Source: Occallatibacter gabretensis (GTDB lineage: Bacteria; Acidobacteriota; Terriglobia; Terriglobales; Acidobacteriaceae). Taken from it: DNA of 64,000 nucleotides. The notes under the pieces were generated by a model that saw nothing but the letters and a program-made list of their open reading frames with translations, was not told the origin of the DNA and did no database searches. Made by a program: the position numbers and the translations under genes. Shown piece by piece: positions 35,195 through 43,023 of the stretch. Every line of letters starts with the position of its first letter. The stretch's first letter is position 1. The stretch spans positions 2,114,114-2,178,113 of the forward strand of contig NZ_LAIJ01000009.1 of the NCBI RefSeq assembly GCF_001449115.1. Reading direction: 5' to 3'.

Positions 35195-35462
35195 ATGCAA
35201 GTTTCTCCCGGCTTGTTGCCTGTCTCGCACTGATAATTCTTCCGGGTTCGCCTTCGTCATTCGGCCATGTGTGAACGACATAGAGAACCAGACGGCCATC
35301 GGGTGATGGCGAGCATAGTGTTGTCCACCGCGTTTCCTATGGATACGGATTCGGATATGTCATCGCGAACGGATCGTCCAGTGCATATTCGGCCAATTTA
35401 AAACTTACTTTGTGCTTCTTCAGGTTCTGTGTTGCTTTTTTGGTGTCCCAGGTCCAGTGCAA
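35181..35462 (-). pseudogene. brnT: brnT toxin gene broken by an in-frame TAG
   Basis: A single frame from TTG 35462 (AGGAG 6 nt upstream) to TAA 35181 spells a BrnT ribonuclease. The N-terminus is LHWTWDTKKATQNLKKH then KVSFKLAEYALDDPF; the C-terminus is GRLVLYVVHTWPND then GRIISARQATSREKLAYEE, with the active-site-type Arg/His/Glu residues present. One TAG (35339-35337) interrupts it after residue 41 (PNPYP-stop-ETRW). With no shift in frame, this is a point nonsense mutation rather than decay by indels, so inactivation looks recent. Read-through is conceivable but unproven. Confidence 0.82.
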
Positions 35463-35480
35463 GTGGCTCTCCTGTATCTA

Positions 35481-35502
35481 CAGTATTGTATATACAATAC
35501 TG
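35481..35502. promoter_or_regulatory. Perfect 22-bp palindrome, likely BrnA operator
   Basis: CAGTATTGTATATACAATACTG equals its own reverse complement and is centred 30 nt upstream of the brnT start. It overlaps a plausible leftward promoter (TTGACT at 35510-35505, 17-nt spacer, AATACT at 35487-35482). This is where an autorepressing antitoxin would bind. Confidence 0.75.
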
Positions 35503-35506
35503 GAAG

Positions 35507-35890
35507 TCAAGCAATGAACCAGTTCCACTGCTCGGTAGTCAGCGGCACTACGGATAGACGGCCGATTATGACGAGCGGTGAGTCTTTGAAGAGTGGCTCG
35601 GCTTTGATGGTGGCTAGTGTTTTCGGCGTCTTGAGGCGCTTGCCTACTTTGACTTTGACCACAGGGACCTTGGGGTCGGTTGGGTCGACGCTGACGACTG
35701 TGGCGGTGCCTACGGCGGTGCGCTCTTCGCCGGTGTGGTAGAAGATCCACTTCGTTCCGGCTTTCATTTCGCGCAGATGCTTGACGGCGGTGGGGTTGGT
35801 GACGCCGTCCCAGATGGTTTCCTGGTCGCGGAGGAAGTCGTCGAAGGAGTAGACCTCGGGTTCGGTCTTGAAAAGGAAGTAAGCGGACAT
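35507..35890 (-). CDS. EVE domain protein
   Basis: 127 residues, a complete EVE domain: YFLFKTEPEVYSFDDFLRD, TIWDGVTNPTAVKHLREM, GTKWIFYHTGEERTAVGTATV, and the C-terminal PLTTEQWNWF. EVE belongs to the PUA-like fold (human THYN1) and is thought to read modified bases in DNA or RNA. It often lies beside restriction or toxin systems; here its stop is 4 nt from the brnTA operator on the same strand, so the TA promoter sits directly behind it. Confidence 0.93.
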   Translation of the reverse strand: MSAYFLFKTEPEVYSFDDFLRDQETIWDGVTNPTAVKHLREMKAGTKWIFYHTGEERTAVGTATVVSVDPTDPKVPVVKVKVGKRLKTPKTLATIKAEPLFKDSPLVIIGRLSVVPLTTEQWNWFIA

Positions 35891-36259
35891 GGGGACATGG
35901 TACTCGATGGGATCTGCTTTATGGGGTTGATGCTTCGGGACTCCCGCTTCGATTTTTCCCCTATTTTGCGTCGATATTTTTCAGAGTTAAATTATCGGTA
36001 AATCATTTATATATAATCATTTACGATGATTTTCCCGTTCGAAATGCGAGGGGGAGGGGTGGGGGTGCCTCGATTGGGAGGATTTTCCGGCTTGCAACAT
36101 TGCAGATTTACAAAATCCGTGAGGGAAAAAGCCGAAAACGAATTTTTTACGGAAAATGCAACAGCCCGATTCCGGAGAATCGGGCTGTTTTGTCTGCTGA
36201 TTCTTACTATGGCATAAATCCCCGTAATTCTACGCAAGGGTTTTCCACAGTTTTGAGAT
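35891..36259. other. Intergenic region, possible small RNA
   Basis: 369 nt. An AT-rich patch with TATAAT-like sequence near 36010-36020 is followed by about 140 nt without a credible ORF and then a strong rightward terminator (36161-36191). This could be an sRNA unit. Confidence 0.35.
36161..36191 (+). terminator. Intrinsic terminator with no upstream gene
   Basis: ACAGCCCGATTC pairs with GAATCGGGCTGT around a CGGA loop, then TTTT on the plus strand. The nearest annotated genes on both sides are leftward, so it does not end any known rightward gene. Confidence 0.75.
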
Positions 36260-38272
36260 TTATTTTTCGGGCTGTGCGGAGAGTGGCCTATCGGTCCAGA
36301 GCGCTTTGTCGGCGATGGACTGGACGGGATAGAGGCGGCCGGCTAGAAGCTGCTGCACTTTGGGCTGATTGGTGTCCTGTGCGAAGAGCCATTTGCGTTC
36401 GCCTGTGCCCCATTGTTGACGGAGCTGGTCTTCGGTGAGGAAGATCTTCGGCGCGTCCGGCCAGCAGGAGCCCCATAGAAGCGATGAGCCTTCACCGAAT
36501 TGCGAGCAAGGCTGCATGACGATATCGGCGGGCTTCCTGAAGAAATTATGCGTGTAGAAGATGACGGACGAGGCGTCGGACTGGTCGTGGTAGATGATGA
36601 GCGTGTCTGCGGGCGAACCCTTGGCGAGGATGGTATCGGCTAGCTGCCTGGAGCTGAGCATGGGCTCAAAGCGCGCGAATGCGATATGTGCGGCGACGAG
36701 AAAGATGGCTGAGGTGAGAGCGAGGGCTGTGGTGGCGGCGAGATGTTTGCGCCTGAGGCGCAGCCACCAGCTCACAGCCGGGCCGATCAGCAGCGTTATC
36801 GCGGCCAGAAAGGCGGGCAGGCGGAGCGCTGCGAACGAAGGGCCGGTGAGATCGAAGAAGTGCGAGGTAGCGAGTGTGTAATCGCCTACGTCGCGGTGAG
36901 CGAGTAGTGTTCCGATGTCGGCAACGAAGGGAAGATGACGCGACTCCCAGAGTCCCCAGCTGAGCGCCAGCGCTGCCAGCACGCCGACAATGGCGAAAAC
37001 AGCCTGTGCGCCGGTGAGCCATGTGAGCGAGAGCATGGGGCGGCCTTTGTCACCGCCGGTGGGGTCGCGGCGCTCCTCGGTGTTGGCCAGGAGACCTGCG
37101 ATGAGGATGAAGAGCGCAGGCCATGCCGGGAAGGTGTAGTACTCCTGATTCGTTGAGAGCGAGAAGAAGAGCAGGATAAAGGCCGCGTAGAGGCCGAGAA
37201 GCCAGTTGGTGCGGACGCGGAACTTGAGCCGAGCGACGTAGGTGGCTACGTCCTCGCGGGCGGCATTGTCGAGATAAAAATCGACAGTCTGGCCGGCATC
37301 GCGGCGCAGATGCTGGAGCCAACCGCGGCGCGTCTTCCATGCAACGACGAGGAGCGCGGGCAGAAAGAGGCTCCAGGGGAAGAGCCAGACAAGGTGGGCG
37401 AGCCAGTACCAGGCAACGGGCATGCGGTTATAGTCATGCGGCCAGCGGCTGCCGAGGAATCGGAAGACGTGCTCGTTGAGGAAGTAAAAGTACGTGAAGC
37501 CGTGCACGTTGCCGGGCGTGGGGTGATTGCCGATGGGATGGCCCTGGGTGGGGTTGGCGAGCCCGGCGAGAATGTGCCACGGAGCTGCAATGACAAGAAA
37601 CAGCAGAATGCCGGAGAAGGGCTTGAGGCTGCGCCAGCGGCGCCACTGGCCGCTGAGTGCGAGCAGTGGAATAGCGGCGGCAAGGAAGAAGACCGGCGCG
37701 ATGAGGCCCTTAGTGAGCGTGGCGAGGGCGAGCGCGGCCCACATGCCGTAGAAGCGGATAGGGCGCTGGCTTTCAAGGCCGGAGAGGAAGCTGTAGAGCG
37801 CAAAGAGCAGCAGGAAGCTCAGCAGAGCTTCAGGAATGGAGAAGCGGGTCCAGAGAAATGGCCCAACGGCGGTGAGCACGCCGAGAGCTGCGTAGAAGCC
37901 CGCTCGTCGACCCCAGGCACGAAAGGCCCACAGATAAGCGATCCAGGCGCAGCCGAGTACGGCCAGTGAGTTGGACAGGTGCGTGGAGAAGACATTTTCG
38001 CCGAAGACGCGGTAGAAGCCAGCGGCGAGCCAGTAGGGCAGCGGCGGCTTTTCGAGATAGCGGATGCCATTGATATGGAGCGTGACCAGGTCGCCGGTCT
38101 CGGCCATATATTGCGCAGCCTGAGCGTGGCCGGCGTCTACGTCATCGAGGAGCGGCGGGGTGAACAGGGAGGCAAAATAAACGACGACGAAGATGAGCGC
38201 CAGAGAGAGCCATGCGGCAATCGGGGAAGGCCCGGAATGTGTTCGATTTTCTTGCAGAGATTGTGTGGTCAT
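36260..38272 (-). CDS. GT39/ArnT-like membrane glycosyltransferase
   Basis: 670 residues with about 12 hydrophobic helices. The first periplasmic loop has PPLLDDVDAGHAQAAQYM and NGIRYLEKPPLPYWLAA, the acidic catalytic region and the EKPPL motif of the PMT/ArnT superfamily, which transfers sugars from lipid-phosphate donors to proteins or lipid A. The C-terminal 120 residues form a soluble domain (DTLIIYHDQSDASSVIFYTH). The acceptor is unknown. No polymyxin-resistance or glycan cluster surrounds it. Confidence 0.88.
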   Translation of the reverse strand: MTTQSLQENRTHSGPSPIAAWLSLALIFVVVYFASLFTPPLLDDVDAGHAQAAQYMAETGDLVTLHINGIRYLEKPPLPYWLAAGFYRVFGENVFSTHLSNSLAVLGCAWIAYLWAFRAWGRRAGFYAALGVLTAVGPFLWTRFSIPEALLSFLLLFALYSFLSGLESQRPIRFYGMWAALALATLTKGLIAPVFFLAAAIPLLALSGQWRRWRSLKPFSGILLFLVIAAPWHILAGLANPTQGHPIGNHPTPGNVHGFTYFYFLNEHVFRFLGSRWPHDYNRMPVAWYWLAHLVWLFPWSLFLPALLVVAWKTRRGWLQHLRRDAGQTVDFYLDNAAREDVATYVARLKFRVRTNWLLGLYAAFILLFFSLSTNQEYYTFPAWPALFILIAGLLANTEERRDPTGGDKGRPMLSLTWLTGAQAVFAIVGVLAALALSWGLWESRHLPFVADIGTLLAHRDVGDYTLATSHFFDLTGPSFAALRLPAFLAAITLLIGPAVSWWLRLRRKHLAATTALALTSAIFLVAAHIAFARFEPMLSSRQLADTILAKGSPADTLIIYHDQSDASSVIFYTHNFFRKPADIVMQPCSQFGEGSSLLWGSCWPDAPKIFLTEDQLRQQWGTGERKWLFAQDTNQPKVQQLLAGRLYPVQSIADKALWTDRPLSAQPEK

Positions 38273-38359
38273 TGCGAAAAGTACAGCCTTATCAGGATAA
38301 CAAGGTTATCTGCGAGTGGTTTTGCAATGGCGGACGGGAGTGCGAGCCTTATGAAAGAT

Positions 38360-38701
38360 TTATGCGGCTTTGCGTTTGACGGCTTTTGCTTTTACCACTC
38401 GGACTTCAAATGCAATGCCGTCAGCTTTTTGCAGATATGCAATCAGTTCCAGGAGATTTCGCGCCTGAGGATTGCCGGTGGCGCTGAGCATTCGCATGAG
38501 GCTCTTGGGCGAGCGGTTGAGGGCCTTGCCTGCGGCGATGAAGCCTACTGTGCCGTTGATGTATTCGCGGAGCATCGTTTTGGCGAATTCAAGGTCGCCT
38601 GTAAGCAGGTCGTCGATGATTCCCTGAAGGAATGCACGGCGATATTCTTTGTCCTGCAGTTCTTCCATTACGGACTCGCGAAAACTACGCGTGAGGGGCA
38701 T
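38360..38701 (-). CDS. HigA-like antitoxin (addiction module antidote)
   Basis: 113 residues from ATG 38701 (AGGAG 7 nt upstream). The N-terminal half is helical (SFRESVMEELQDKEYRRAFL). The C-terminal half has a helix-turn-helix of the addiction-module antidote type (GKALNRSPKSLMRMLSATGN, LLELIAYLQ). It overlaps the upstream toxin gene by 17 nt, so the pair is co-translated with the toxin first, as in HigBA. It probably represses the promoter palindrome at 39036-39059. The last residues (VVKAKAVKRKAA) are basic. Confidence 0.8.
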   Translation of the reverse strand: MPLTRSFRESVMEELQDKEYRRAFLQGIIDDLLTGDLEFAKTMLREYINGTVGFIAAGKALNRSPKSLMRMLSATGNPQARNLLELIAYLQKADGIAFEVRVVKAKAVKRKAA

Positions 38702-39029
38702 TTGGCGCTCCTTTCTTACGTTTCTTGTATTCATCCCAAAGCTGTTTTGCCAGCAAAATATCATCTTCTTGCCGCCGCTTTGTGCCACCAGCGAGAAGGA
38801 CAACAATTTCCGAGCCGTCCTGACCGAAGTAAATCCTATATCCAGGTCCGAAATCGAGCCCCAGCGCAGATACTCCCGCACCTTCCGGCTTTACGATCGA
38901 GAAGTTACCCTGGCCCAATCTGAAGACTGCCCGATCGATCCTAGTCCGAATACCCGCATCGAAGGCTGCGAGCCATGTGCGATAGTGATTGCGGCCGCTT
39001 TGATCAATGTACTCACGCACCTCAATCAT
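38685..39029 (-). CDS. RelE/HigB-like toxin (addiction module killer)
   Basis: 114 residues. The RelE-fold pattern is WLAAFDAGIRTRIDRAVFRL, LDFGPGYRIYFGQDGSEIVV, LLAGGTKRRQEDDILLAKQL, matching the addiction-module killer subgroup. Such toxins cut mRNA on the ribosome. The frame is complete, with no sign of damage, in contrast to the brnT copy 3.5 kb away. The ATG has no Shine-Dalgarno and lies 7 nt after the palindrome, so the message may be nearly leaderless. Confidence 0.85.
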   Translation of the reverse strand: MIEVREYIDQSGRNHYRTWLAAFDAGIRTRIDRAVFRLGQGNFSIVKPEGAGVSALGLDFGPGYRIYFGQDGSEIVVLLAGGTKRRQEDDILLAKQLWDEYKKRKKGAPNAPHA

Positions 39030-39035
39030 CTTTGC

Positions 39036-39059
39036 TATGGTAACGCGGGCGTTACCATA
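39036..39059. promoter_or_regulatory. 24-bp inverted repeat, likely HigBA-type operator
   Basis: TATGGTAACGC and GCGTTACCATA are exact inverted arms around GG, ending 7 nt before the toxin start codon. The position over the promoter fits repression by the antitoxin or toxin-antitoxin complex. Confidence 0.7.
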
Positions 39060-39202
39060 TGTCGAGAGGTTTTCAGACGGGAACGGAAACAGTTGCGTTG
39101 TGACGTGGCCGCGTGAATTTTTTATCAGGATGGTACGCGTTTAACGGTGGCTTTGGTCTAAGCTGGCAGGGGCACTCCGAAAATTCAGAAGAGGTGATTG
39201 TG

Positions 39203-39823
39203 ATGCGGATTTTCTGCAGGCGCATCGGTTTTGGGTCTTTCGTGGCTTTGTTGCTTGCGCTCCTGGGCGGGCGGGCGCTCATGGCGGCTGTGCCGTATGC
39301 AATCACAGCTACGAATGTCACTATGCCGAACGGTGGTGGCATGGCCATAACGCATTACACCGTGAGCGGAATTCCCCTGGATGGAACACTCGCCGTGAAT
39401 TGCGCGTACAGCGGACCGACGACGACGGCTCATTTACCCACATGCGTTTATGGGCCGTTGACTGCGCCTGCGCCGGTAATGGTTGGCCAGACGGTGACAG
39501 GGAGCATTAATTTTTATCCCTATGGCTCGGCGGTTCCGGTGACCGCGCAGCGCACGAAACCAGTGTGGCCGGCGGGCGGCATTCTTGCGGCCGGCCTGCT
39601 GATCGGGTTCGGTTTTCGCAGGAAGATGCCGCACTGGCTTGCAGCGGTAGTGCTGGCTGTGGCAGGCGTTGCCGGAGCGGTTGCGGTCACGGGCTGCGCT
39701 GGCGGCGGCAATGGCATGACGCCTGGCACATACGCTTACACGCTCACGGCGAGCAACGAGGCTACGCCGAATACGCCGCTCGGTGTGGCAGCCACCACAA
39801 CGATCCATGTCACCATTCCCTGA
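39203..39823 (+). CDS. Exported membrane protein of unknown function
   Basis: 206 residues from ATG 39203 (GAGG/AGGTGA upstream). An N-terminal signal segment (FGSFVALLLALLGGRALMAA) is followed by a beta-rich part (YAITATNVTMPNGGGMAITH). Two hydrophobic helices come next, separated by FRRKMPHW (about 145-181). The C-terminal part has CAGGGNGMTPGTYAYTLTA and ends TTTIHVTIP. The last segment resembles the final strands of Ig-like/PKD repeats seen in large acidobacterial secreted proteins, here isolated. No function assigned. Confidence 0.65.
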   Translation: MRIFCRRIGFGSFVALLLALLGGRALMAAVPYAITATNVTMPNGGGMAITHYTVSGIPLDGTLAVNCAYSGPTTTAHLPTCVYGPLTAPAPVMVGQTVTGSINFYPYGSAVPVTAQRTKPVWPAGGILAAGLLIGFGFRRKMPHWLAAVVLAVAGVAGAVAVTGCAGGGNGMTPGTYAYTLTASNEATPNTPLGVAATTTIHVTIP

Positions 39824-39920
39824 TTTCCATTGAACTGAATTTCTGTCGCGTTTTGCACGTTGCAGAATTGCAACATGGGTCGTGTATTGTCATGTGTGAA
39901 GAGCACTCCCTATTGACCTC

Positions 39921-41468
39921 ATGCCTGTATTAGCCGCGATAGATATTGGATCGAACTCCTGCCGGTTGAAGATTGCACGGGTTGTCGCGCACCAGCTTAA
40001 GACGGTGCACGAGGACCGCGAGGTAACACGGCTGGGATCGAGCGTGTTTGAATCCGGGCTGATTTCGCCGGAGGCGATGGCGCTGACGCTGCGCGCGCTG
40101 AAGCGATTTCAGCGAGCGGTGCAGGCTCATGCTGCGGATGAAATTCGTGTGGTGGCGACTGCGGCGCTGCGCGATGCGCGTAACGGAGAGGCCTTTCAGG
40201 CGTGGGTGAAGGCTGAGACTGGCTGGAGCCTGGAGATCATATCGGGCCTGGAAGAAGGACGGCTGATTCATCGCGGCATTATGAGCGCGGAGCCGGGTGT
40301 GGCGGGCCGCGTGCTGCTGGTCGACCTGGGCGGCGGAAGCTGCGAGATTACGCTGAGCGAGCATAAGCGAGTCAAGGAGACGGTGAGCCTGCCGCTAGGC
40401 GCGGTGCGGCTGACGGAAGGGTTTCTGACGACTGATCCGCCGACGGCTGAGGAACTGGCGCAGATGCGGCAGTTGATTGGGCGCGAGCTGCGGCGGGCGA
40501 GGCGGAAGATTACGGTCGAACGTGTCTCGCTGGTGATTGCTACAAGCGGCACGGCGGCTGCACTGGCGGAGGCGAGTGCTGCGGTGGCCAAGGCGGGTAA
40601 GGCGTCCGTGAAGAGGCTGGTGCACGGGCCCGGTGTGGCTCCAGCGCTGCTGGTACGAAAGCTGGCGGCCAGGCTGGCGAAGATGACGCTGCAGGAACGC
40701 GAGGCGATGCCGGGGATCGGACCGCGGAGGGCGGAGATCATTATTGCCGGGGCGCAGGTGTATGCCGAGTTGCTGGATCACTTTGTGCTGCCGGGATTTC
40801 GCTACTCGCCGCTTGGGCTGCGAGATGGAATTCTGGCGCAGATGCTGGCTGAGCAGGACACGAGAGCCAGCAGCCACGTGGAGTTTGAGCATGAGCGGTG
40901 GGAGAGCGTACTGGCTACGGCCAAGCGCTACGGCGTGGACGCGCGACAGGCAGAGCCGGTGCGGGCACACGCGATCCAGCTGTACCGCGATCTGAAAAGC
41001 CTGCATGAGCTGCCGGGCGATTATGAGCACTGGCTGGCGGCTGCGGCGCTGCTGCGCGACACGGGTAAGTTCATTAACCACCAGGGACATCATCGGCATA
41101 CGCAGTACATCATTTCGAGCTCCGAGATGTATGGATATACGCCGACGCAGCGGACGATTGTGTCAGCCATTGCGCGATACCAGGGCAAGAGCCGACCGGG
41201 GCCGGAAGATCGGGCGCTGAGGAATATTCCGACGGACGAGCACCGGAATGTACACCGCGCGGTGGTGCTGCTGCGGCTGGCGGTGGCGCTGAATCAGGAT
41301 CGGGCGAGCGACGTGCTGAAGGTGACGGCGAAGATGTATCCGAAGCGCGTGTATCTCGAGATTCGGCCGGGGCGGACGGGCGCGGAGCTGGAGCTCTGGT
41401 CGCTGCGGAAAGAGGCCGACTACTTCCGCGAGGTCTTTGGACGCGAGCTCTTTCCGACGCTGGCGTAG
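39921..41468 (+). CDS. ppx: Exopolyphosphatase / pppGpp phosphohydrolase family (Ppx/GppA)
   Basis: 515 residues. The actin-like ATPase-fold domain opens with LAAIDIGSNSCRLKIARV and has VVATAALRDARNG, ISGLEEGRLIHRG (catalytic Glu region), LLVDLGGGSCEI and PLGAVRLTEGFL. Residues from about 320 form the HD-like C-terminal domain (AAALLRDTGKFINHQGHHRH). It hydrolyses polyphosphate from the ends and possibly pppGpp. sixA overlaps its 3' end from the other strand, and ppk1 lies 7.5 kb downstream. Confidence 0.93.
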   Translation: MPVLAAIDIGSNSCRLKIARVVAHQLKTVHEDREVTRLGSSVFESGLISPEAMALTLRALKRFQRAVQAHAADEIRVVATAALRDARNGEAFQAWVKAETGWSLEIISGLEEGRLIHRGIMSAEPGVAGRVLLVDLGGGSCEITLSEHKRVKETVSLPLGAVRLTEGFLTTDPPTAEELAQMRQLIGRELRRARRKITVERVSLVIATSGTAAALAEASAAVAKAGKASVKRLVHGPGVAPALLVRKLAARLAKMTLQEREAMPGIGPRRAEIIIAGAQVYAELLDHFVLPGFRYSPLGLRDGILAQMLAEQDTRASSHVEFEHERWESVLATAKRYGVDARQAEPVRAHAIQLYRDLKSLHELPGDYEHWLAAAALLRDTGKFINHQGHHRHTQYIISSSEMYGYTPTQRTIVSAIARYQGKSRPGPEDRALRNIPTDEHRNVHRAVVLLRLAVALNQDRASDVLKVTAKMYPKRVYLEIRPGRTGAELELWSLRKEADYFREVFGRELFPTLA

Positions 41469-41947
41469 ATGCTGCGGATAAGCCGCGGATCGATGAGCCA
41501 ATGGAGCTGCGCCGGATGGCGGTCGAGATCGATGCGGGCGATGGCTCCCTTACGAAGACGGAGGCTGGCGCCACCGTTGCCGGTGACGAGCTTGCCCATG
41601 AACTCGAAGAGATTGGGATTGTGGCCGACGGCGAGGAGGCCTTCCGCTTTGGAGTACTTGGCCAGGAGAGCCTGAAAGTCGGCGTATTTGCCGTCGGGCG
41701 CGAGCGCGGTGCTGATTTCGACCTTTGCTTCGTGGCCCAGCTCGGTGGCAACGAACTGCGCGGTCTGCTGGGCGCGCTTGAGCGGGCTGGAGACGACAGT
41801 GTCGATCTGGACCTTATAGGCGCTGAGGGTGCGGGCCATGAGAACGCACTGATCCTTACCGTCTTTTACGAGCGCGCGCTTGGCGTCAAGGGAAGGGTTT
41901 GGCCGGCGGAGACCGGCGTTGGCGTGGCGCATAAGGTAAAGAATCAT
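41420..41947 (-). CDS. sixA: SixA-like phosphohistidine phosphatase
   Basis: 175 residues. The histidine phosphatase fold begins ILYLMRHANAG with the phospho-acceptor H8 in the RHA motif. VSSPLKRAQQTAQFVATEL and LAVGHNPNLFEFMG (second catalytic His) follow. SixA removes phosphate from histidine in phosphorelay or PTS proteins. It converges on and overlaps the last 49 nt of ppx. Polyphosphate genes and SixA-like phosphatases often sit together. Confidence 0.92.
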   Translation of the reverse strand: MILYLMRHANAGLRRPNPSLDAKRALVKDGKDQCVLMARTLSAYKVQIDTVVSSPLKRAQQTAQFVATELGHEAKVEISTALAPDGKYADFQALLAKYSKAEGLLAVGHNPNLFEFMGKLVTGNGGASLRLRKGAIARIDLDRHPAQLHWLIDPRLIRSIYASVGKSSRPKTSRK

Positions 41948-42099
41948 AGAGAGCCGTTTCGGCGGGGTCGATCGGAGACGCCTGCGCTAGAAAGTCAATT
42001 TTAACATTTTTGTAACATTGGTGTCCGGTTCGAGGCGTGGAAAAGCTGCGGCCTACAATAGAGATAGTGGCGACACTGCTGAATTCGCCTTCCCGGGCA

Positions 42100-42960
42100 A
42101 TGAGTTTGCGCCTCCGCGCGCTGATTGAGCCGGTGCATCTCTGGCATCTGGCCAGTCTGGACGCGCCGACGGTGGCGGTGGTGTGGGCGTGGGCCTTTGC
42201 GTGGGCTGCGCATGTGAGCCTGCCGGGGTGGATGACGGCGGCGCTGGCGCTGATTGTGTGGACGATCTACATTGGCGACCGTCTGCTGGATGCGAGGGCC
42301 GGGTTGCGGACTCCTCCTGAACATGAGCTGCGGGAACGGCACTACTTTCATTGGCGGCACAGGCGGGTACTGTTGCCTGCCGCGGCGCTTGCTGCTGTGG
42401 CGGCTGCGGTGGTGGTGATGTCGCGGCTGCCGGCGCGGAGCATCCGGCCGGATTCGATTGTGGCGGCGGCAACGCTGCTATGGCTGACCAGTGTGCATAC
42501 GCGGCGGCGGATGTTTTCCGGGGGTGCGGCTCATCTGCGGGGGCGGGTGGCGGAGATTGTGGTTGGCGCTCTGTTTGTGATTGGGTGTGCGTTGCCGGTT
42601 TGCTCGCAGGTGGGCGCGGCGCATAGTGTGGCGCAGTTCCTGCGGCTTCCGCTGGCGGCGATTGTGGTTTTTGCGGCGCTGGCGTGGCTGAATCTGCATG
42701 CGATTGCAGTGTGGGAATCGCAGCGGGCGGCGCGGGTGCGTTGGGCGGCTGTGGTTCTGGCGGTGACGGCGCTTGGGCTGGCTGTGTTCTGTGGGCCGAG
42801 GTCCGGTCCACTGCTGATTGCGGCTGCCTGTTCGGCGTTGTTGCTGGCGCTGCTCGATTGTTTGCGCGGGCGGATTTCGGCGTTGAGTCTGCGGGCGGCT
42901 GCGGATCTGGTTTTGCTGACGCCGGTGGTGTTGCTGCTTGAGAAATACCTCAGGGGCTAA
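42100..42960 (+). CDS. Integral membrane protein of unknown function
   Basis: 286 residues from ATG 42100; a GTG at 42037 is possible, but a TACAAT-like -10 near 42053 favours the shorter form. About eight hydrophobic helices are visible. The conserved-looking loop IYIGDRLLDARAGLRTPPEH then RERHYFHWRHRR resembles the Asp-rich loop of UbiA-like prenyltransferases but lacks a full NDxxD motif. The gene is extremely GC-rich. The stop codon TAA lies inside the loop of a repeat hairpin (42954-42965). A methyltransferase gene follows. Confidence 0.7.
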   Translation: MSLRLRALIEPVHLWHLASLDAPTVAVVWAWAFAWAAHVSLPGWMTAALALIVWTIYIGDRLLDARAGLRTPPEHELRERHYFHWRHRRVLLPAAALAAVAAAVVVMSRLPARSIRPDSIVAAATLLWLTSVHTRRRMFSGGAAHLRGRVAEIVVGALFVIGCALPVCSQVGAAHSVAQFLRLPLAAIVVFAALAWLNLHAIAVWESQRAARVRWAAVVLAVTALGLAVFCGPRSGPLLIAAACSALLLALLDCLRGRISALSLRAAADLVLLTPVVLLLEKYLRG

Positions 42961-43006
42961 AGCCCGACCCGTTATTGTGGCGTGATTGCCGGGGATGAAT
43001 CCCCGG
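42954..43006. repeat. Two-hairpin intergenic repeat, copy 2
   Basis: GGGCTAAAGCCC (42954-42965) and CCGGGGATGAATCCCCGG (42989-43006), again 23 nt apart as in the copy at 18473-18527. The first hairpin carries the stop codon of the preceding gene. Confidence 0.7.
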
Positions 43007-43023
43007 CCTACCTATACTTCCAA

